Assembly: GCA_015548865.1 (NCBI GenBank)
Contig: JADMXW010000013.1
Location: 100,434-164,433, forward strand
Direction: 5' to 3'
Origin: Serratia marcescens
GTDB taxonomy: Bacteria > Pseudomonadota > Gammaproteobacteria > Enterobacterales > Enterobacteriaceae
DNA length: 64,000 nt
Below, piece after piece: positions 1 to 9,225 of this stretch. A program made the translations under genes and the position numbers. Position 1 is the stretch's first letter, and each line of letters begins with the position of its first letter. The notes beneath the pieces were generated by a model. That model was given only the letters and a program-made list of their open reading frames with translations, was not told where the DNA came from and did not search any database.

Positions 1-144
1 GATGTCGATCCGGAACGCAACCCATTCGGCCTGGCCATCGACTGCTACAGCGGTGCGCCGCAGCGCATCACCACCCCCGACCCCGTGACACCGACCGGTA
101 CGACATCCGGCGGGCTCGGCGGCGCTTTGGGAGAGACGCCATGA
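1..144 (+). CDS. ICE conjugation protein, TIGR03746/PFL_4703 family (3' end only)
   Basis: Only the last 47 codons are inside the window. The frame is open from base 1 and stops at a TGA that overlaps the ATG of the next gene (ATGA). The tail is a hydrophilic, Pro/Thr/Gly-rich stretch, ending GGLGGALGETP. The assignment to the TIGR03746 inner-membrane conjugation protein rests mainly on synteny: in MPF-G type ICEs this gene directly precedes the TIGR03749 gene, as here. It would be a component of the mating-pair-formation apparatus. Confidence 0.65.
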   Translation, partial: DVDPERNPFGLAIDCYSGAPQRITTPDPVTPTGTTSGGLGGALGETP

Positions 145-1049
145 AACATGTCCTTTATGCCCTTGGACTGCTGGTGACCACGAGTTTGCCGACCACGGTC
201 CAGGCGCTGGAAATCCTGCGCTGGGAGCGGCTGCCGCTGGCGGTGTCCCTGCATGTGGACCAGGAGCGCGTCGTCTTCATCGACCGCAATGTCCGCGTCG
301 GCGTCCCCGCATCGCTGGCCGGCCGCCTGCGTGTCCAGAGCGCCGGCGGCGCAATCTACCTGCGGGCCAGCGAGCCGATCGAGCCCACCCGGCTGCAATT
401 GCAGGACGCTGACAGCGGCGCCTTGATCCTGCTGGACATTGCAGCCGAACCTGCACCGGCCGGCCAGGCGCCGCTGGAGCCGGTGCGCATCGTCGAAGCC
501 GAAGGCACGCCGACCCGTTACGGCGACCTCGCGGCGGCGGCAAAGAGCGACGAAAACGGCACGCAGGAAGCGGTCTCCCGCACGGCTCGCGAGACGCCCG
601 TTCCCGTGGTGCTGACGCGCTATGCGGCCCAGAACCTTTATGCGCCGCTGCGTACTGTCGAGCCGGTGTCCGGCATCACGCGCGTCAATCTGAAACGCAA
701 CCTGCCACTGGACACCTTGCTGCCGACCCTGCCGGTGCGTGCGCGGGCGCTCGCTGCCTGGCGGCTCGATGGCCTGTGGGTGACGGCGGTACGCCTGAAC
801 AACACCTCGAAGCGCTGGCTCTCCCTCGACCCTCGCGACCTGCAAGGCGACTTCATGACGGGCGCCTTCCAGCACAACACGCTGGGGCCGGCCGGCACAC
901 CCGACGACACCTCGGTCGTCTACCTGGTGACGAAGGGGCACGGGCTGGGTGAATCGCTGCTGCCGACGATCAGCCCGGTCAATGCCGCGCTGAACCTGCC
1001 GGAACCCAAAACACCGGCCCGCAAGGATGGAGGCCGTCATGAAAGGTAA
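141..1049 (+). CDS. ICE conjugation protein, TIGR03749 family (TraK/VirB9-like secretin partner)
   Basis: A 302-residue protein with an N-terminal signal peptide (hydrophobic residues about 5-22, then VQALEI). It is rich in beta-strand-type sequence and matches my recollection of the TIGR03749 (PFL_4704) family of clc/GI3-like ICEs, envelope proteins of the type IV secretion channel. The start overlaps the preceding stop (ATGA), and the end overlaps the next reading frame, so translation is probably coupled. The first five genes of the window read in one direction with overlaps, as a transfer operon. The exact role inside the channel is inferred from position next to the TraB/VirB10-like gene. 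Confidence 0.8.
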   Translation: MKHVLYALGLLVTTSLPTTVQALEILRWERLPLAVSLHVDQERVVFIDRNVRVGVPASLAGRLRVQSAGGAIYLRASEPIEPTRLQLQDADSGALILLDIAAEPAPAGQAPLEPVRIVEAEGTPTRYGDLAAAAKSDENGTQEAVSRTARETPVPVVLTRYAAQNLYAPLRTVEPVSGITRVNLKRNLPLDTLLPTLPVRARALAAWRLDGLWVTAVRLNNTSKRWLSLDPRDLQGDFMTGAFQHNTLGPAGTPDDTSVVYLVTKGHGLGESLLPTISPVNAALNLPEPKTPARKDGGRHER

Positions 1050-2478
1050 TGGCCTGCTCAAGTGGTTGATGATCCCGATGGCGCTGCTGCTGGTGTTCGT
1101 CGGCGTCAAGCTGTTTTCCGGCGGGGGTAGTCAGCCTGGCCGGGACGGCGGAACCCAGCTCACGCCCGAAGAAGCCAGGGCGCTTGGCATCGAAGGAGAC
1201 ACGCCACGGGACACGGTGGCCACCCTGGTCGGCCAGGTCCGGCAGCTACGCACCGAACTGCAGACGGCGCTGACCGACAACAAGACCCAGAAGGCGGAGA
1301 ACGAACGCCTGCGTCAGCGCGAGGGTGCCATCGATCGCCGTATCCAGAGCGCACTGGAGACCGAGCGCAACCAGCTGAAGAATGACCGCGAGCAGGTTGC
1401 CAGCGAACGCCAGCAAACCCAGGGGCTGCTGCAGGACCTGCAGCGCCAGTTCGAAAACCTGAGCGGCAAGAACGGCCATGCCGATCTGCCGGTCGGTCTT
1501 GGCCTTGAACCTGGCGATGGCGCCGGGCTCGGAACCGATGGCGTGCGCTGGATCGAGCCGGAAGATGCGCGCAGCGACGGCAAGAGCCGCAGCCCCGGCA
1601 CAGCCGGGAGCTTCACATTCCCGAACAGCTTCGGCCCGGCACAGAAGACGTTGGACACCACCCGGGAGACGGTCGCGGATGCCGGAGCCAAGGCGGCCGG
1701 CATCTCCACCGCCAGGCCGGTCTATACCGTACCGACCAACGCCACGCTGATGGGTTCGATTTCGATGACGGCCTTAATCGGACGTGTGCCCATCGACGGG
1801 ACCGTGAACGATCCATACCCCTTCAAAGTCCTGATCGGCCCGGACAACCTCACCGCGAACGGCATCGACATTCCCGATGTCGCCGGCGCGGTCGTCAGCG
1901 GTACGGCGTCGGGCGACTGGACGCTCTCTTGCGTGCGCGGGCAGATCCGCTCGGTCACGTTCGTGTTCCATGACGGCACCATCCGCACGGTGCCGGAGGA
2001 CGGCGAGCGTGGCGGCAACCGCCAGCAGAACAGCAACGCCAATGGCAACAGCACACAGGATGGCCTCGGCTGGATCAGCGATCCCTACGGCATTCCCTGC
2101 GTGAGCGGTGAACGGCGCAGCAACGCCCAGCAATACCTGGGCACCCAGGCGCTGATCACCGCGGCCGGAGCGGGTGCGGCGTCGCTGATCAAGTCGGACA
2201 ACGGCAGCGTGGCGGTCGTCGCCAACAACAACGGCTCGCTCGGCACGGTCGGCATTTCCGGCAATGAAGCGATGGGCCGCATCCTCGCCGGCGGCGTCCA
2301 GGACATGTCGCAGTGGGTGAACAAGCTCTACGGCCAGGCGTTCGCGGCCGTGTACGTCAAGCCGGGCGCCAAGGTCGCAGTTCATCTCGAACAACCCCTC
2401 ACCATCGATTACGACCCGAAGGGGCGCAAGGTCGATCATCGTCTCGGAGGTGCTTCTGATGCACAGGATCTGGATTAA
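1039..2478 (+). CDS. ICE conjugation protein, TIGR03752 family (TraB/VirB10-like)
   Basis: About 479 residues. One N-terminal transmembrane segment (MKGNGLLKWLMIPMALLLVF region) is followed by a long coiled coil (roughly residues 50-140, heptad-like, Gln/Glu/Arg-rich) and a beta-rich periplasmic domain, the layout of VirB10/TraB channel proteins that bridge both membranes. An upstream in-frame ATG exists, but the one chosen has a GGAGG six to eight bases before it. The 3' end overlaps the following lipoprotein gene. Family from recollection of TIGR03752 (PFL_4705). Confidence 0.82.
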   Translation: MKGNGLLKWLMIPMALLLVFVGVKLFSGGGSQPGRDGGTQLTPEEARALGIEGDTPRDTVATLVGQVRQLRTELQTALTDNKTQKAENERLRQREGAIDRRIQSALETERNQLKNDREQVASERQQTQGLLQDLQRQFENLSGKNGHADLPVGLGLEPGDGAGLGTDGVRWIEPEDARSDGKSRSPGTAGSFTFPNSFGPAQKTLDTTRETVADAGAKAAGISTARPVYTVPTNATLMGSISMTALIGRVPIDGTVNDPYPFKVLIGPDNLTANGIDIPDVAGAVVSGTASGDWTLSCVRGQIRSVTFVFHDGTIRTVPEDGERGGNRQQNSNANGNSTQDGLGWISDPYGIPCVSGERRSNAQQYLGTQALITAAGAGAASLIKSDNGSVAVVANNNGSLGTVGISGNEAMGRILAGGVQDMSQWVNKLYGQAFAAVYVKPGAKVAVHLEQPLTIDYDPKGRKVDHRLGGASDAQDLD

Positions 2479-2893
2479 CGGCCTGGCGGTGCTGGTCATC
2501 GCCGTTGCGCTTGGCGGTTGCTCGACCAGCAAGGAAAAGCTGCTGCCTCACGATGGGCAGAGCATGCTGGATATCTGGAACGAGGAAACCGGCGGCAACG
2601 CCCGCGGCGGCCAGACCGCCCGGCAGCTGCTCGATGCAAGACAGTCGCTGCGCCGCCCGCTGACCGAAGTCGATGTGAAGGCCGCGCCGGCGGTCAATGC
2701 CAGCTACACCCGCACGGCGCAAAACGAGATCTATCGGCAGTTCCAACGCCTGCCGAATCCCGATCTGGTGATGTACGTGTTTCCCCATCTCGCGGGCACC
2801 GATCCGGTGCCTGTCCCCGGCTACACCACCGTCTTCCCACTGTACCAGCGCGTGCAATACGCCATGCCGGGCGAACGGACCGAGGATTACTGA
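2459..2893 (+). CDS. Conjugative transfer lipoprotein, TIGR03751 family (VirB7/TraV-like)
   Basis: A 144-residue protein with a clear lipoprotein signal: a hydrophobic segment followed by the lipobox LGGC, so the cleaved protein would start with a lipidated cysteine and sit in the outer membrane. The start ATG has GGAGGT upstream. It overlaps the TraB-like gene before it and shares one base with the ATPase gene after it (TGATG). Small outer-membrane lipoproteins stabilise the VirB9/VirB10-like core complex in related systems; that role is inferred. Confidence 0.82.
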   Translation: MHRIWINGLAVLVIAVALGGCSTSKEKLLPHDGQSMLDIWNEETGGNARGGQTARQLLDARQSLRRPLTEVDVKAAPAVNASYTRTAQNEIYRQFQRLPNPDLVMYVFPHLAGTDPVPVPGYTTVFPLYQRVQYAMPGERTEDY

Positions 2894-5772
2894 TGGACTG
2901 GCCGTTCTTCAAGCGCCGTGCGTCGTCGCCCGATACCGATGGCTCCTCGCCAGATGCTCCACCGGACGCATGGGAGCGCTACCTCGCGCAGTTGCAGGCG
3001 CACGGCATCCCTGAACCCGGCAAGCGGGACACCAGGCGCAGGTCCGCGACGCTGGCCGACGAGCAGGCGCTGTACGACGTTTCGCCGTCCTTTGCCGATC
3101 TGCTGCCGTGGGTAGAGTATCTACCGGAGTCCAGGTGCATGCTGCTGGAGGACGGAGCTTCTGTCGCCGCATTCTTCGAGCTGATGCCGATCGGTACGGA
3201 AGGCCGGGAAGCCTCATGGCTGGCGCAGGTCCGTGATGCGCTGGAAAACGCGATCCAGGACAGTTTCGATGAACTGGACGAGTCCCCCTGGGTGCTCCAG
3301 TTGTATGCCCAGGATGACGCCGACTGGAACCGCTATCTTTCCACCCTTGAAAACTACCTTCAGCCCCGGGCCAGGGAAAGCGCGTTCACGGAGTTCTACC
3401 TGCGCTTCTTCGGCCACCATCTGCGCGCCGTCTCCAGGCAGGGAGGGCTGTTCGAGGACCGCACGGTCACACGGCTGCCCTGGCGCGGGCAGACGCGGCG
3501 TGTTCGGCTGGTCGTCTACCGGCGCGTCGGCAATACGCCGGCCCGACGCGGGCAATCGCCCGAGCAGGCGCTGAATGTCGTCTGCGAACGCCTGGCCGGC
3601 GGCCTCGCCAACGCCGGCGTGCAGGCGCACCGCCTCGATGCCGCTGCCATCCATGCCTGGTTGCTGCCCTGGTTCAATCCTGGACCAGGCTTGCTGGGCC
3701 CGACAGACGAAGACCGTGAGCGGTTCTATCGCCTGGCTTCCTATCCGGAAACGACCGGAGAAGACGAACTGGAACTTGCCAGCGGCACCGATTTCGCGCA
3801 GCGGCTGTTTTTCGGCCAGCCGAGATCCGATGTCGACAACGGCCTCTGGTTCTTCGACGGCATGCCACATCGCACCATCGTGCTCGACCGCCTGCGCACG
3901 CCGCCGGCAACCGGCCATCTGACCGGCGAAACCCGCAAAGGGGGTGACGCCATCAATGCCCTGTTCGACCAGATGCCCGAGGACACGACCATGTGCCTCA
4001 CGCTGGTGATCACCCCGCAGGACATTCTCGAAGCCCATCTGAACCATCTGGCGAAGAAAGCGGTCGGCGAAACCCTGGCATCGGAACAGGCGCTGAAGGA
4101 CGTGCAGCAGGCGCGCGGGCTGATCGGCAGCTCGCACAAGCTCTATCGCGCTTCGCTGGCGTTTTACCTGCGTGGCCGCGATCTCGCCGATCTCGATATG
4201 CGCGGCCTCCAGCTCGGCAATGTCCTGCTCAATGCCGGCCTGCAGCCGGTGCGCGAGGAAGACGAAGTTGCACCACTCAACAGCTACCTGCGTTGGCTTC
4301 CCTGCGTCTACGATCCCGGCAAGGACAAGCGGCAGTGGTACACCCAGCTCATGTTTGCCCAACACGCGGCCAATCTGGCGCCGGTCTGGGGACGCAGCCA
4401 GGGAACCGGCCATCCCGGCATCACCTTCTTCAACCGCGGCGGCGGCACTGTCACGTTCGACCCGCTGAACCGGCTAGATCGGCAGATGAATGCGCACCTG
4501 TTCCTGTTCGGGCCCACGGGCTCGGGCAAGAGCGCGACCCTGAACAACATCCTCAACCAAGTCACCGCGATTTACCGCCCGCGGATGTTCATCGTGGAAG
4601 CGGGTAACAGCTTTGGCCTGTTCGGTGATTTCGCGGCACGGCTGGGCCTTACCGTGCATCGCGTCAAGCTGTCGCCAGGTGCCGGCGTAAGCCTCGCGCC
4701 ATTTGCCGATGCCTGGCGTCTGGTCGATACGCCGAGTCAGGTGCAGACGCTCGATGCCGATGCGCTGGACGAGGATGCCGGAGAAGAGGAAGCGACGGAA
4801 GGCGACGAACAACGTGACGTGCTGGGCGAGCTGGAAATTACCGCCCGGCTCATGATCACAGGCGGCGAGGACAAAGAGGAAGCCCGAATGACGCGGGCTG
4901 ATCGCAGCCTGATCCGTCAATGCATCCTTGAGGCCGCGCAGCGCTGCGTGTCGGAGAAACGCACGGTGTTGACGCGCGACGTGCGCGATGCGCTGCGCGA
5001 GCGCGGCCGCGATCCCACGCTGCCTGAAACGCGCCGCACGCGCCTGCTGGAAATGGCGGATGCGATGGACATGTTCTGCCAGGGGATCGATGGAGAAATG
5101 TTCGATCGGCCCGGTACACCGTGGCCGGAGGCCGACATCACCATCGTTGATCTGGCGACCTTCGCGCGGGAGGGCTACAACGCGCAGCTCTCCATCGCCT
5201 ACATCAGCCTGATCAACACGGTGAACAACATCGCCGAACGCGATCAGTTTCTCGGCCGTCCCATCATCAACGTGACCGACGAAGGCCACATCATCACCAA
5301 GAACCCGCTGCTCGCGCCCTATGTCGTGAAAATTACGAAAATGTGGAGGAAGCTGGGGGCCTGGTACTGGCTGGCGACACAGAACCTCGACGACCTGCCG
5401 AAAGCGGCGGAACCCATGCTCAATATGATCGAATGGTGGGTGTGCCTCAGCATGCCGCCAGACGAAGTGGAGAAGATCGCCCGCTTCCGCGAGCTCAATC
5501 CATCCCAGAAAGCCCTGATGCTCTCGGCGAGGAAAGAGGCCGGGAAATTCACCGAAGGCGTGATCCTGTCGAAGTCGATGGAACTGCTGTTCCGCGCCGT
5601 GCCGCCGAGCCTGTACCTGGCGCTCGCCATGACCGAGCCCGAAGAGAAAGCCGAGCGCTACCAACTGATGCAGCAGTTCGGCATCAGCGAACTCGATGCC
5701 GCCTTCAAGGTCGCGGAAAAAATCGACCGGGCACGCGGCATCAACTCGTTGCCCCTGGACGCACTGGACTGA
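2893..5772 (+). CDS. Conjugative transfer ATPase, VirB4/TraC-like (TIGR03744/PFL_4706)
   Basis: A 959-residue cytoplasmic ATPase that powers assembly of the conjugation channel. Walker A is GPTGSGKSATLNN near residue 540, and the Walker B-like stretch IINVTDEGHII lies near residue 790. The length and the long N-terminal domain before the P-loop are usual for this family in clc/GI3 ICEs. A longer reading frame extends upstream, but the ATG chosen overlaps the stop of the lipoprotein gene. This is the last gene of the transfer block at the left of the window; the next backbone gene (DsbA-like) follows after an inserted signalling gene on the other strand. Confidence 0.92.
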   Translation: MDWPFFKRRASSPDTDGSSPDAPPDAWERYLAQLQAHGIPEPGKRDTRRRSATLADEQALYDVSPSFADLLPWVEYLPESRCMLLEDGASVAAFFELMPIGTEGREASWLAQVRDALENAIQDSFDELDESPWVLQLYAQDDADWNRYLSTLENYLQPRARESAFTEFYLRFFGHHLRAVSRQGGLFEDRTVTRLPWRGQTRRVRLVVYRRVGNTPARRGQSPEQALNVVCERLAGGLANAGVQAHRLDAAAIHAWLLPWFNPGPGLLGPTDEDRERFYRLASYPETTGEDELELASGTDFAQRLFFGQPRSDVDNGLWFFDGMPHRTIVLDRLRTPPATGHLTGETRKGGDAINALFDQMPEDTTMCLTLVITPQDILEAHLNHLAKKAVGETLASEQALKDVQQARGLIGSSHKLYRASLAFYLRGRDLADLDMRGLQLGNVLLNAGLQPVREEDEVAPLNSYLRWLPCVYDPGKDKRQWYTQLMFAQHAANLAPVWGRSQGTGHPGITFFNRGGGTVTFDPLNRLDRQMNAHLFLFGPTGSGKSATLNNILNQVTAIYRPRMFIVEAGNSFGLFGDFAARLGLTVHRVKLSPGAGVSLAPFADAWRLVDTPSQVQTLDADALDEDAGEEEATEGDEQRDVLGELEITARLMITGGEDKEEARMTRADRSLIRQCILEAAQRCVSEKRTVLTRDVRDALRERGRDPTLPETRRTRLLEMADAMDMFCQGIDGEMFDRPGTPWPEADITIVDLATFAREGYNAQLSIAYISLINTVNNIAERDQFLGRPIINVTDEGHIITKNPLLAPYVVKITKMWRKLGAWYWLATQNLDDLPKAAEPMLNMIEWWVCLSMPPDEVEKIARFRELNPSQKALMLSARKEAGKFTEGVILSKSMELLFRAVPPSLYLALAMTEPEEKAERYQLMQQFGISELDAAFKVAEKIDRARGINSLPLDALD

Positions 5773-5811
5773 ACGGCGAACTGCCCGGTGGCTTCCGATT
5801 GGATCTGCCGG

Positions 5812-7923
5812 TCAGACCAGCTCCATTTCGTCCGGTGCCGCGGGCCTGTCGGCGGACAGCTCGCCGTTGTTCGACAGGGCCATCACCTCATTCGCCTGCA
5901 TCGGGTACGCCAGCAGATAACCCTGAAGGGTATCGCAGCCGAGACTGGTCAGGAATTCCTGCTGCTCGGCCGTCTCCACGCCTTCGGCAACCACCCGAAG
6001 ATCAAGCGTCTGCCCCAGGGCGACGATGGCCGATACGATGGCAGCATCCTCTGTGCCGCAGGCAAGGTCATGCACGAAGCAGCGATCGATCTTGAGTTCC
6101 GTTGCCGGCAAGCGCTTGAGGTACAGCAGGCTGGAATAGCCTGTCCCGAAATCATCGATGGAAATGCGGACGCCGATGTCATGGAGTTTCTGAAGGATGG
6201 CCTGACTGCTATCGACGTCACGCATGGCCGTCGACTCGGTAATTTCCAGCACCAGCCGATGCGGTTCCAGCCCATGGCGGGCCAGGGCGCCACGCACGGC
6301 GTCGATCAGCCCCGAATGCGCGAGTTGCACCGCCGACAGGTTGACCGCCATGGTCCAGCCCTCTTGCCCTTCATCCCGCCACTCGGCCATCTGCCGGCAT
6401 GCCTCGTTCAGCACCCACTCGCCGATAGGCACGATCAGACCCGTTTTCTCGGCCAGCGGAATGAAGCTCACCGGGCCGAGCATGCCGTGGGCGGGATGCA
6501 TCCAGCGCAGCAGCGCCTCCAGGCCAGTGATCGGACCATGAGGCGCGGTGAACTTGGGCTGGTAGTAGAGAACCAGCTCGTTGCGCTTGAGCGCCATACG
6601 CAGGTCCTGCAGCAGTTGCACCTGACCGTGTGCATTGGCGGTCATCGATGCCTCGAAGAAGCAGTAGTCGTCGCGGCCTGTACCCTTCACGTGATACATC
6701 GCCGCATCGGCGTTGGTCAGCAGTTCGTCCTGGCTTTCGCCATTGCCCGGATAGATGGCGATGCCGATGCTCGTGGACACATGAAGCTCATGCCCGTTCA
6801 CCATGTATGGCTCTCCGATGGCAGCCACCAGCTTGCTGGCCAGAACGCCGGCATCGGTTGGTTCGTCCACCTGGGCCAGCACCACGAACTCGTCACCGCC
6901 AACGCGTGCAACGGTGTCACTTCCCCGCGTGTTCTCGACGATGCGACCAGCAGCGGCCACGAGGAGCATATCGCCCATCAGGTGTCCGTAGGCGTCGTTG
7001 ACCGCCTTGAAACCATCCAGATCCATGAACATCAGCGCGAAGCGGATTTTCTCGCGGCGCGCCCGCTCCATGGCCTGGCTCAGCCGATCCTCAAGGAGCA
7101 CACGATTGGGAAGCTTGGTGAGGTTGTCGTGCAGGGCGAGGTGCGTCAGTTCCTGATTGGCTTCAGCCAGCTCTTTCGCCAGCAAGGCCGTACGGGACTC
7201 CATGCGCTGATCGAGCACCGAGACGATCAGCGCGATGGCCAGTACGGCCAGCGCAGCCAGGATGATGGTCAGGGCGAGCCAGTGGGTTTGCACGCCGCCT
7301 TGCGCGGCGCCGCAAATGCTGCCAGCCGGAAAGCCTGCGGCAGCCATGCCGATATAGTGCATGCCGGCGATCGTCAGTCCCATGACAACGGCGGCGCCGA
7401 GACGAAGCCGGCCCACCTTCGCGGAGCGCCGACGGAGTACGAAAGCGCACCATATTGCTGCCGCAGACCCGGCAATCGCAACGAGCACGGACAATCCGAG
7501 CAGCGTCATGTCATAGACGATGCCGGGCATCATCCGCATGGACGCCATGCCCGTGTAGTGCATGCCCGCCACGCCAACCCCCATCACAAGGGCGCCAGCG
7601 GCAAGCAACCGGTAGCTCAACGTTTCCTGCGTGACGATCCAGAGGGCAAAGGCGGACGCGGCAACCGCGAACAGGAGCGACAACAGCGTGATCAGCAAGT
7701 CGTAGCCGAGGTCGATCGGCAGATCGAAAGCCAGCATGCCAATGAAGTGCATCGACCAGATGCCGATCCCCATGGTGCAAGCGCCGCCCGCAAGCCACCA
7801 CCGGGCAGGACGACCAGAAGATGTCGCGATACGGCCTGCAACAACCAGTGTGGTATAGGATGCCAATATGGCAACCGCCAACGAGAACAGCACTAATAGG
7901 CTGTCATAGCTGCCATCAAGCAT
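5812..7923 (-). CDS. MHYT-GGDEF-EAL membrane protein (c-di-GMP turnover)
   Basis: A 703-residue bifunctional-type cyclic-di-GMP enzyme. The N-terminal third is a seven-helix MHYT sensor with the repeated motif MHFIGM, MHYTGM and MHYIGM, thought to bind copper and sense gases. The GGDEF domain has an intact signature (RVGGDEFVV). The EAL domain keeps the expected catalytic residues (LEALLRW, NLSAVQL, EITEST, DDFGTGYSS, KIDR, EGVET, QGYLL), so both synthesis and hydrolysis are possible. It is inserted convergently between the VirB4 and DsbA-like genes, interrupting the usual order of the conjugation block, and is best seen as cargo able to alter host motility or biofilm state. Confidence 0.93.
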   Translation of the reverse strand: MLDGSYDSLLVLFSLAVAILASYTTLVVAGRIATSSGRPARWWLAGGACTMGIGIWSMHFIGMLAFDLPIDLGYDLLITLLSLLFAVAASAFALWIVTQETLSYRLLAAGALVMGVGVAGMHYTGMASMRMMPGIVYDMTLLGLSVLVAIAGSAAAIWCAFVLRRRSAKVGRLRLGAAVVMGLTIAGMHYIGMAAAGFPAGSICGAAQGGVQTHWLALTIILAALAVLAIALIVSVLDQRMESRTALLAKELAEANQELTHLALHDNLTKLPNRVLLEDRLSQAMERARREKIRFALMFMDLDGFKAVNDAYGHLMGDMLLVAAAGRIVENTRGSDTVARVGGDEFVVLAQVDEPTDAGVLASKLVAAIGEPYMVNGHELHVSTSIGIAIYPGNGESQDELLTNADAAMYHVKGTGRDDYCFFEASMTANAHGQVQLLQDLRMALKRNELVLYYQPKFTAPHGPITGLEALLRWMHPAHGMLGPVSFIPLAEKTGLIVPIGEWVLNEACRQMAEWRDEGQEGWTMAVNLSAVQLAHSGLIDAVRGALARHGLEPHRLVLEITESTAMRDVDSSQAILQKLHDIGVRISIDDFGTGYSSLLYLKRLPATELKIDRCFVHDLACGTEDAAIVSAIVALGQTLDLRVVAEGVETAEQQEFLTSLGCDTLQGYLLAYPMQANEVMALSNNGELSADRPAAPDEMELV

Positions 7924-8451
7924 CTAAATAATTCCCCTTCTTCAAATCAATTCATCACGGCAATTCAACTAATTCCGTAATGCCACTACAAAGTCTTCCA
8001 CTTTAAGAAGGGATCGCGCACCAACCAAGTGCATTTCCTGCCGTTTGATTGTTATAATAATAAGAACAGGTGATTCTCATCACACAGCGCCCAAGCCGCG
8101 GGCGCATTTCCCAGTGCCGTTTCCCCTCCTGGTCGTTGTCGGCTTTCAGCGCCGCCAGGCTGCATGGACGAACCTAGATATTTGAATATCGGCTGGTTCG
8201 GCTCGACCTTGAATCGCAGCGCACTCCAATCAGGCAGCATCGACATCCACGTCCGACGCAGAGACAGCGGCACCGAGCAATTCGGGCATCGGCCTCTTGC
8301 ATCGTGGCCAGGTAGATGTCCCTGGCCAACCAACAACACGGTTCGATGAATTTCGCTTTGTTTGCATCAGGAGCGGGCCGGTTGTGTTCGACTGTGACGA
8401 CGAACCGGCGTGGAGCAACCCGACCTTTCGGGGGGCGATCAGGAACCTGTC
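7924..8451. other. Intergenic region without recognisable gene
   Basis: About 530 bases between the divergent MHYT-GGDEF-EAL and DsbA-like genes. The part nearest the MHYT gene is AT-rich and should hold its promoter. Short open frames here have no recognisable domain, and none has a convincing ribosome binding site. Confidence 0.5.
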
Positions 8452-9198
8452 ATGCAATCCTCTTTTTTCTCTCGTTTTCCCCTTCGCCGCATGCTGGGGC
8501 CCCTGGTGGCTCTCACGCTCACCTTGTTGCTTCTGGCGACCTGGTACTTGACGAGCCAATCCGGCTCACCAGCAAAGACCGGCGCGGAAAACGCTGCCTC
8601 GCAACATTTTCAGGCGGGACCGCCATGGCGGTACGGCAGCGCCGACGCACGCTTTACGCTGGTTCTGTACGCCGATCTGGAATGCCCATACTGCAAGAGC
8701 TACTACCCACTGCTCAAGGCATGGGTCGATCGGAACCCCGAGACGAACCTGCAATGGCATCATCTGCCGCTCCCCATGCACGAGCCGGCAGCAACACGGC
8801 AGGCCCGACTGGCCGAATGCGCGGGTGAAGCCGGAGGCCACGCCGCGTTCTGGCAGGCAGTCACCTGGATCTACCAGCAAACCCGTAGCGACGGGGCCGG
8901 CATACCTGACAATGTGCGTTACCCGGCGCTCACGCCGGCAATGCAGACCTGCATGGAAAGCACTCGTACCGAGGCAATCATTCAGGCGCAGACCAACGAA
9001 GGTTCGCGTGATGGCGTCACTGCCACCCCGACACTGAAGCTGAGCGACAACCAGAGCGGTCGTACACTTGTCCTGCCCGGTCCCGTGGAAGGCGACGCGC
9101 TGTTGTCCGCGCTGGATTTGCTATCCGCCGATGGCGATACCGACCAGGGAACGAACGTCGAGACACCCGCCGATGCGGTCAGCATCGCGCCAAGGTGA
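8452..9198 (+). CDS. DsbA-like thioredoxin-fold protein of the ICE backbone
   Basis: A 248-residue protein anchored or exported by one N-terminal hydrophobic segment (about residues 14-33). The thioredoxin-fold domain carries the redox active site CPYC at residues 78-81 (ECPYCKSYY) and the cis-proline loop GVTATPT. Proteins of this kind sit directly after the VirB4 gene in many MPF-G ICEs and probably form disulfides in periplasmic parts of the conjugation channel, several of which are cysteine-rich (TIGR03756, TIGR03755). An in-frame GTG 42 bases upstream exists, but the ATG preceded by AGGAA was preferred. Confidence 0.85.
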   Translation: MQSSFFSRFPLRRMLGPLVALTLTLLLLATWYLTSQSGSPAKTGAENAASQHFQAGPPWRYGSADARFTLVLYADLECPYCKSYYPLLKAWVDRNPETNLQWHHLPLPMHEPAATRQARLAECAGEAGGHAAFWQAVTWIYQQTRSDGAGIPDNVRYPALTPAMQTCMESTRTEAIIQAQTNEGSRDGVTATPTLKLSDNQSGRTLVLPGPVEGDALLSALDLLSADGDTDQGTNVETPADAVSIAPR

Positions 9199-9225
9199 CC
9201 TGGGTTTCCCAAGCCAAAGCAGCCT

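Noticed and set aside
3214..4413. Long open frame on the minus strand inside the VirB4 ATPase gene (about 400 codons)
   Set aside because: It mirrors a GC-rich coding gene on the other strand, has no recognised domain and no ribosome site. The same reason applies to other long antisense frames, e.g. 4474-5664, 18397-19551 and 19175-20554.
5788..7896. 702-codon plus-strand frame opposite the MHYT-GGDEF-EAL gene
   Set aside because: The minus-strand protein has full MHYT, GGDEF and EAL motifs; the plus-strand translation is His/Gln/Arg-rich without any domain, as expected for an antisense shadow.
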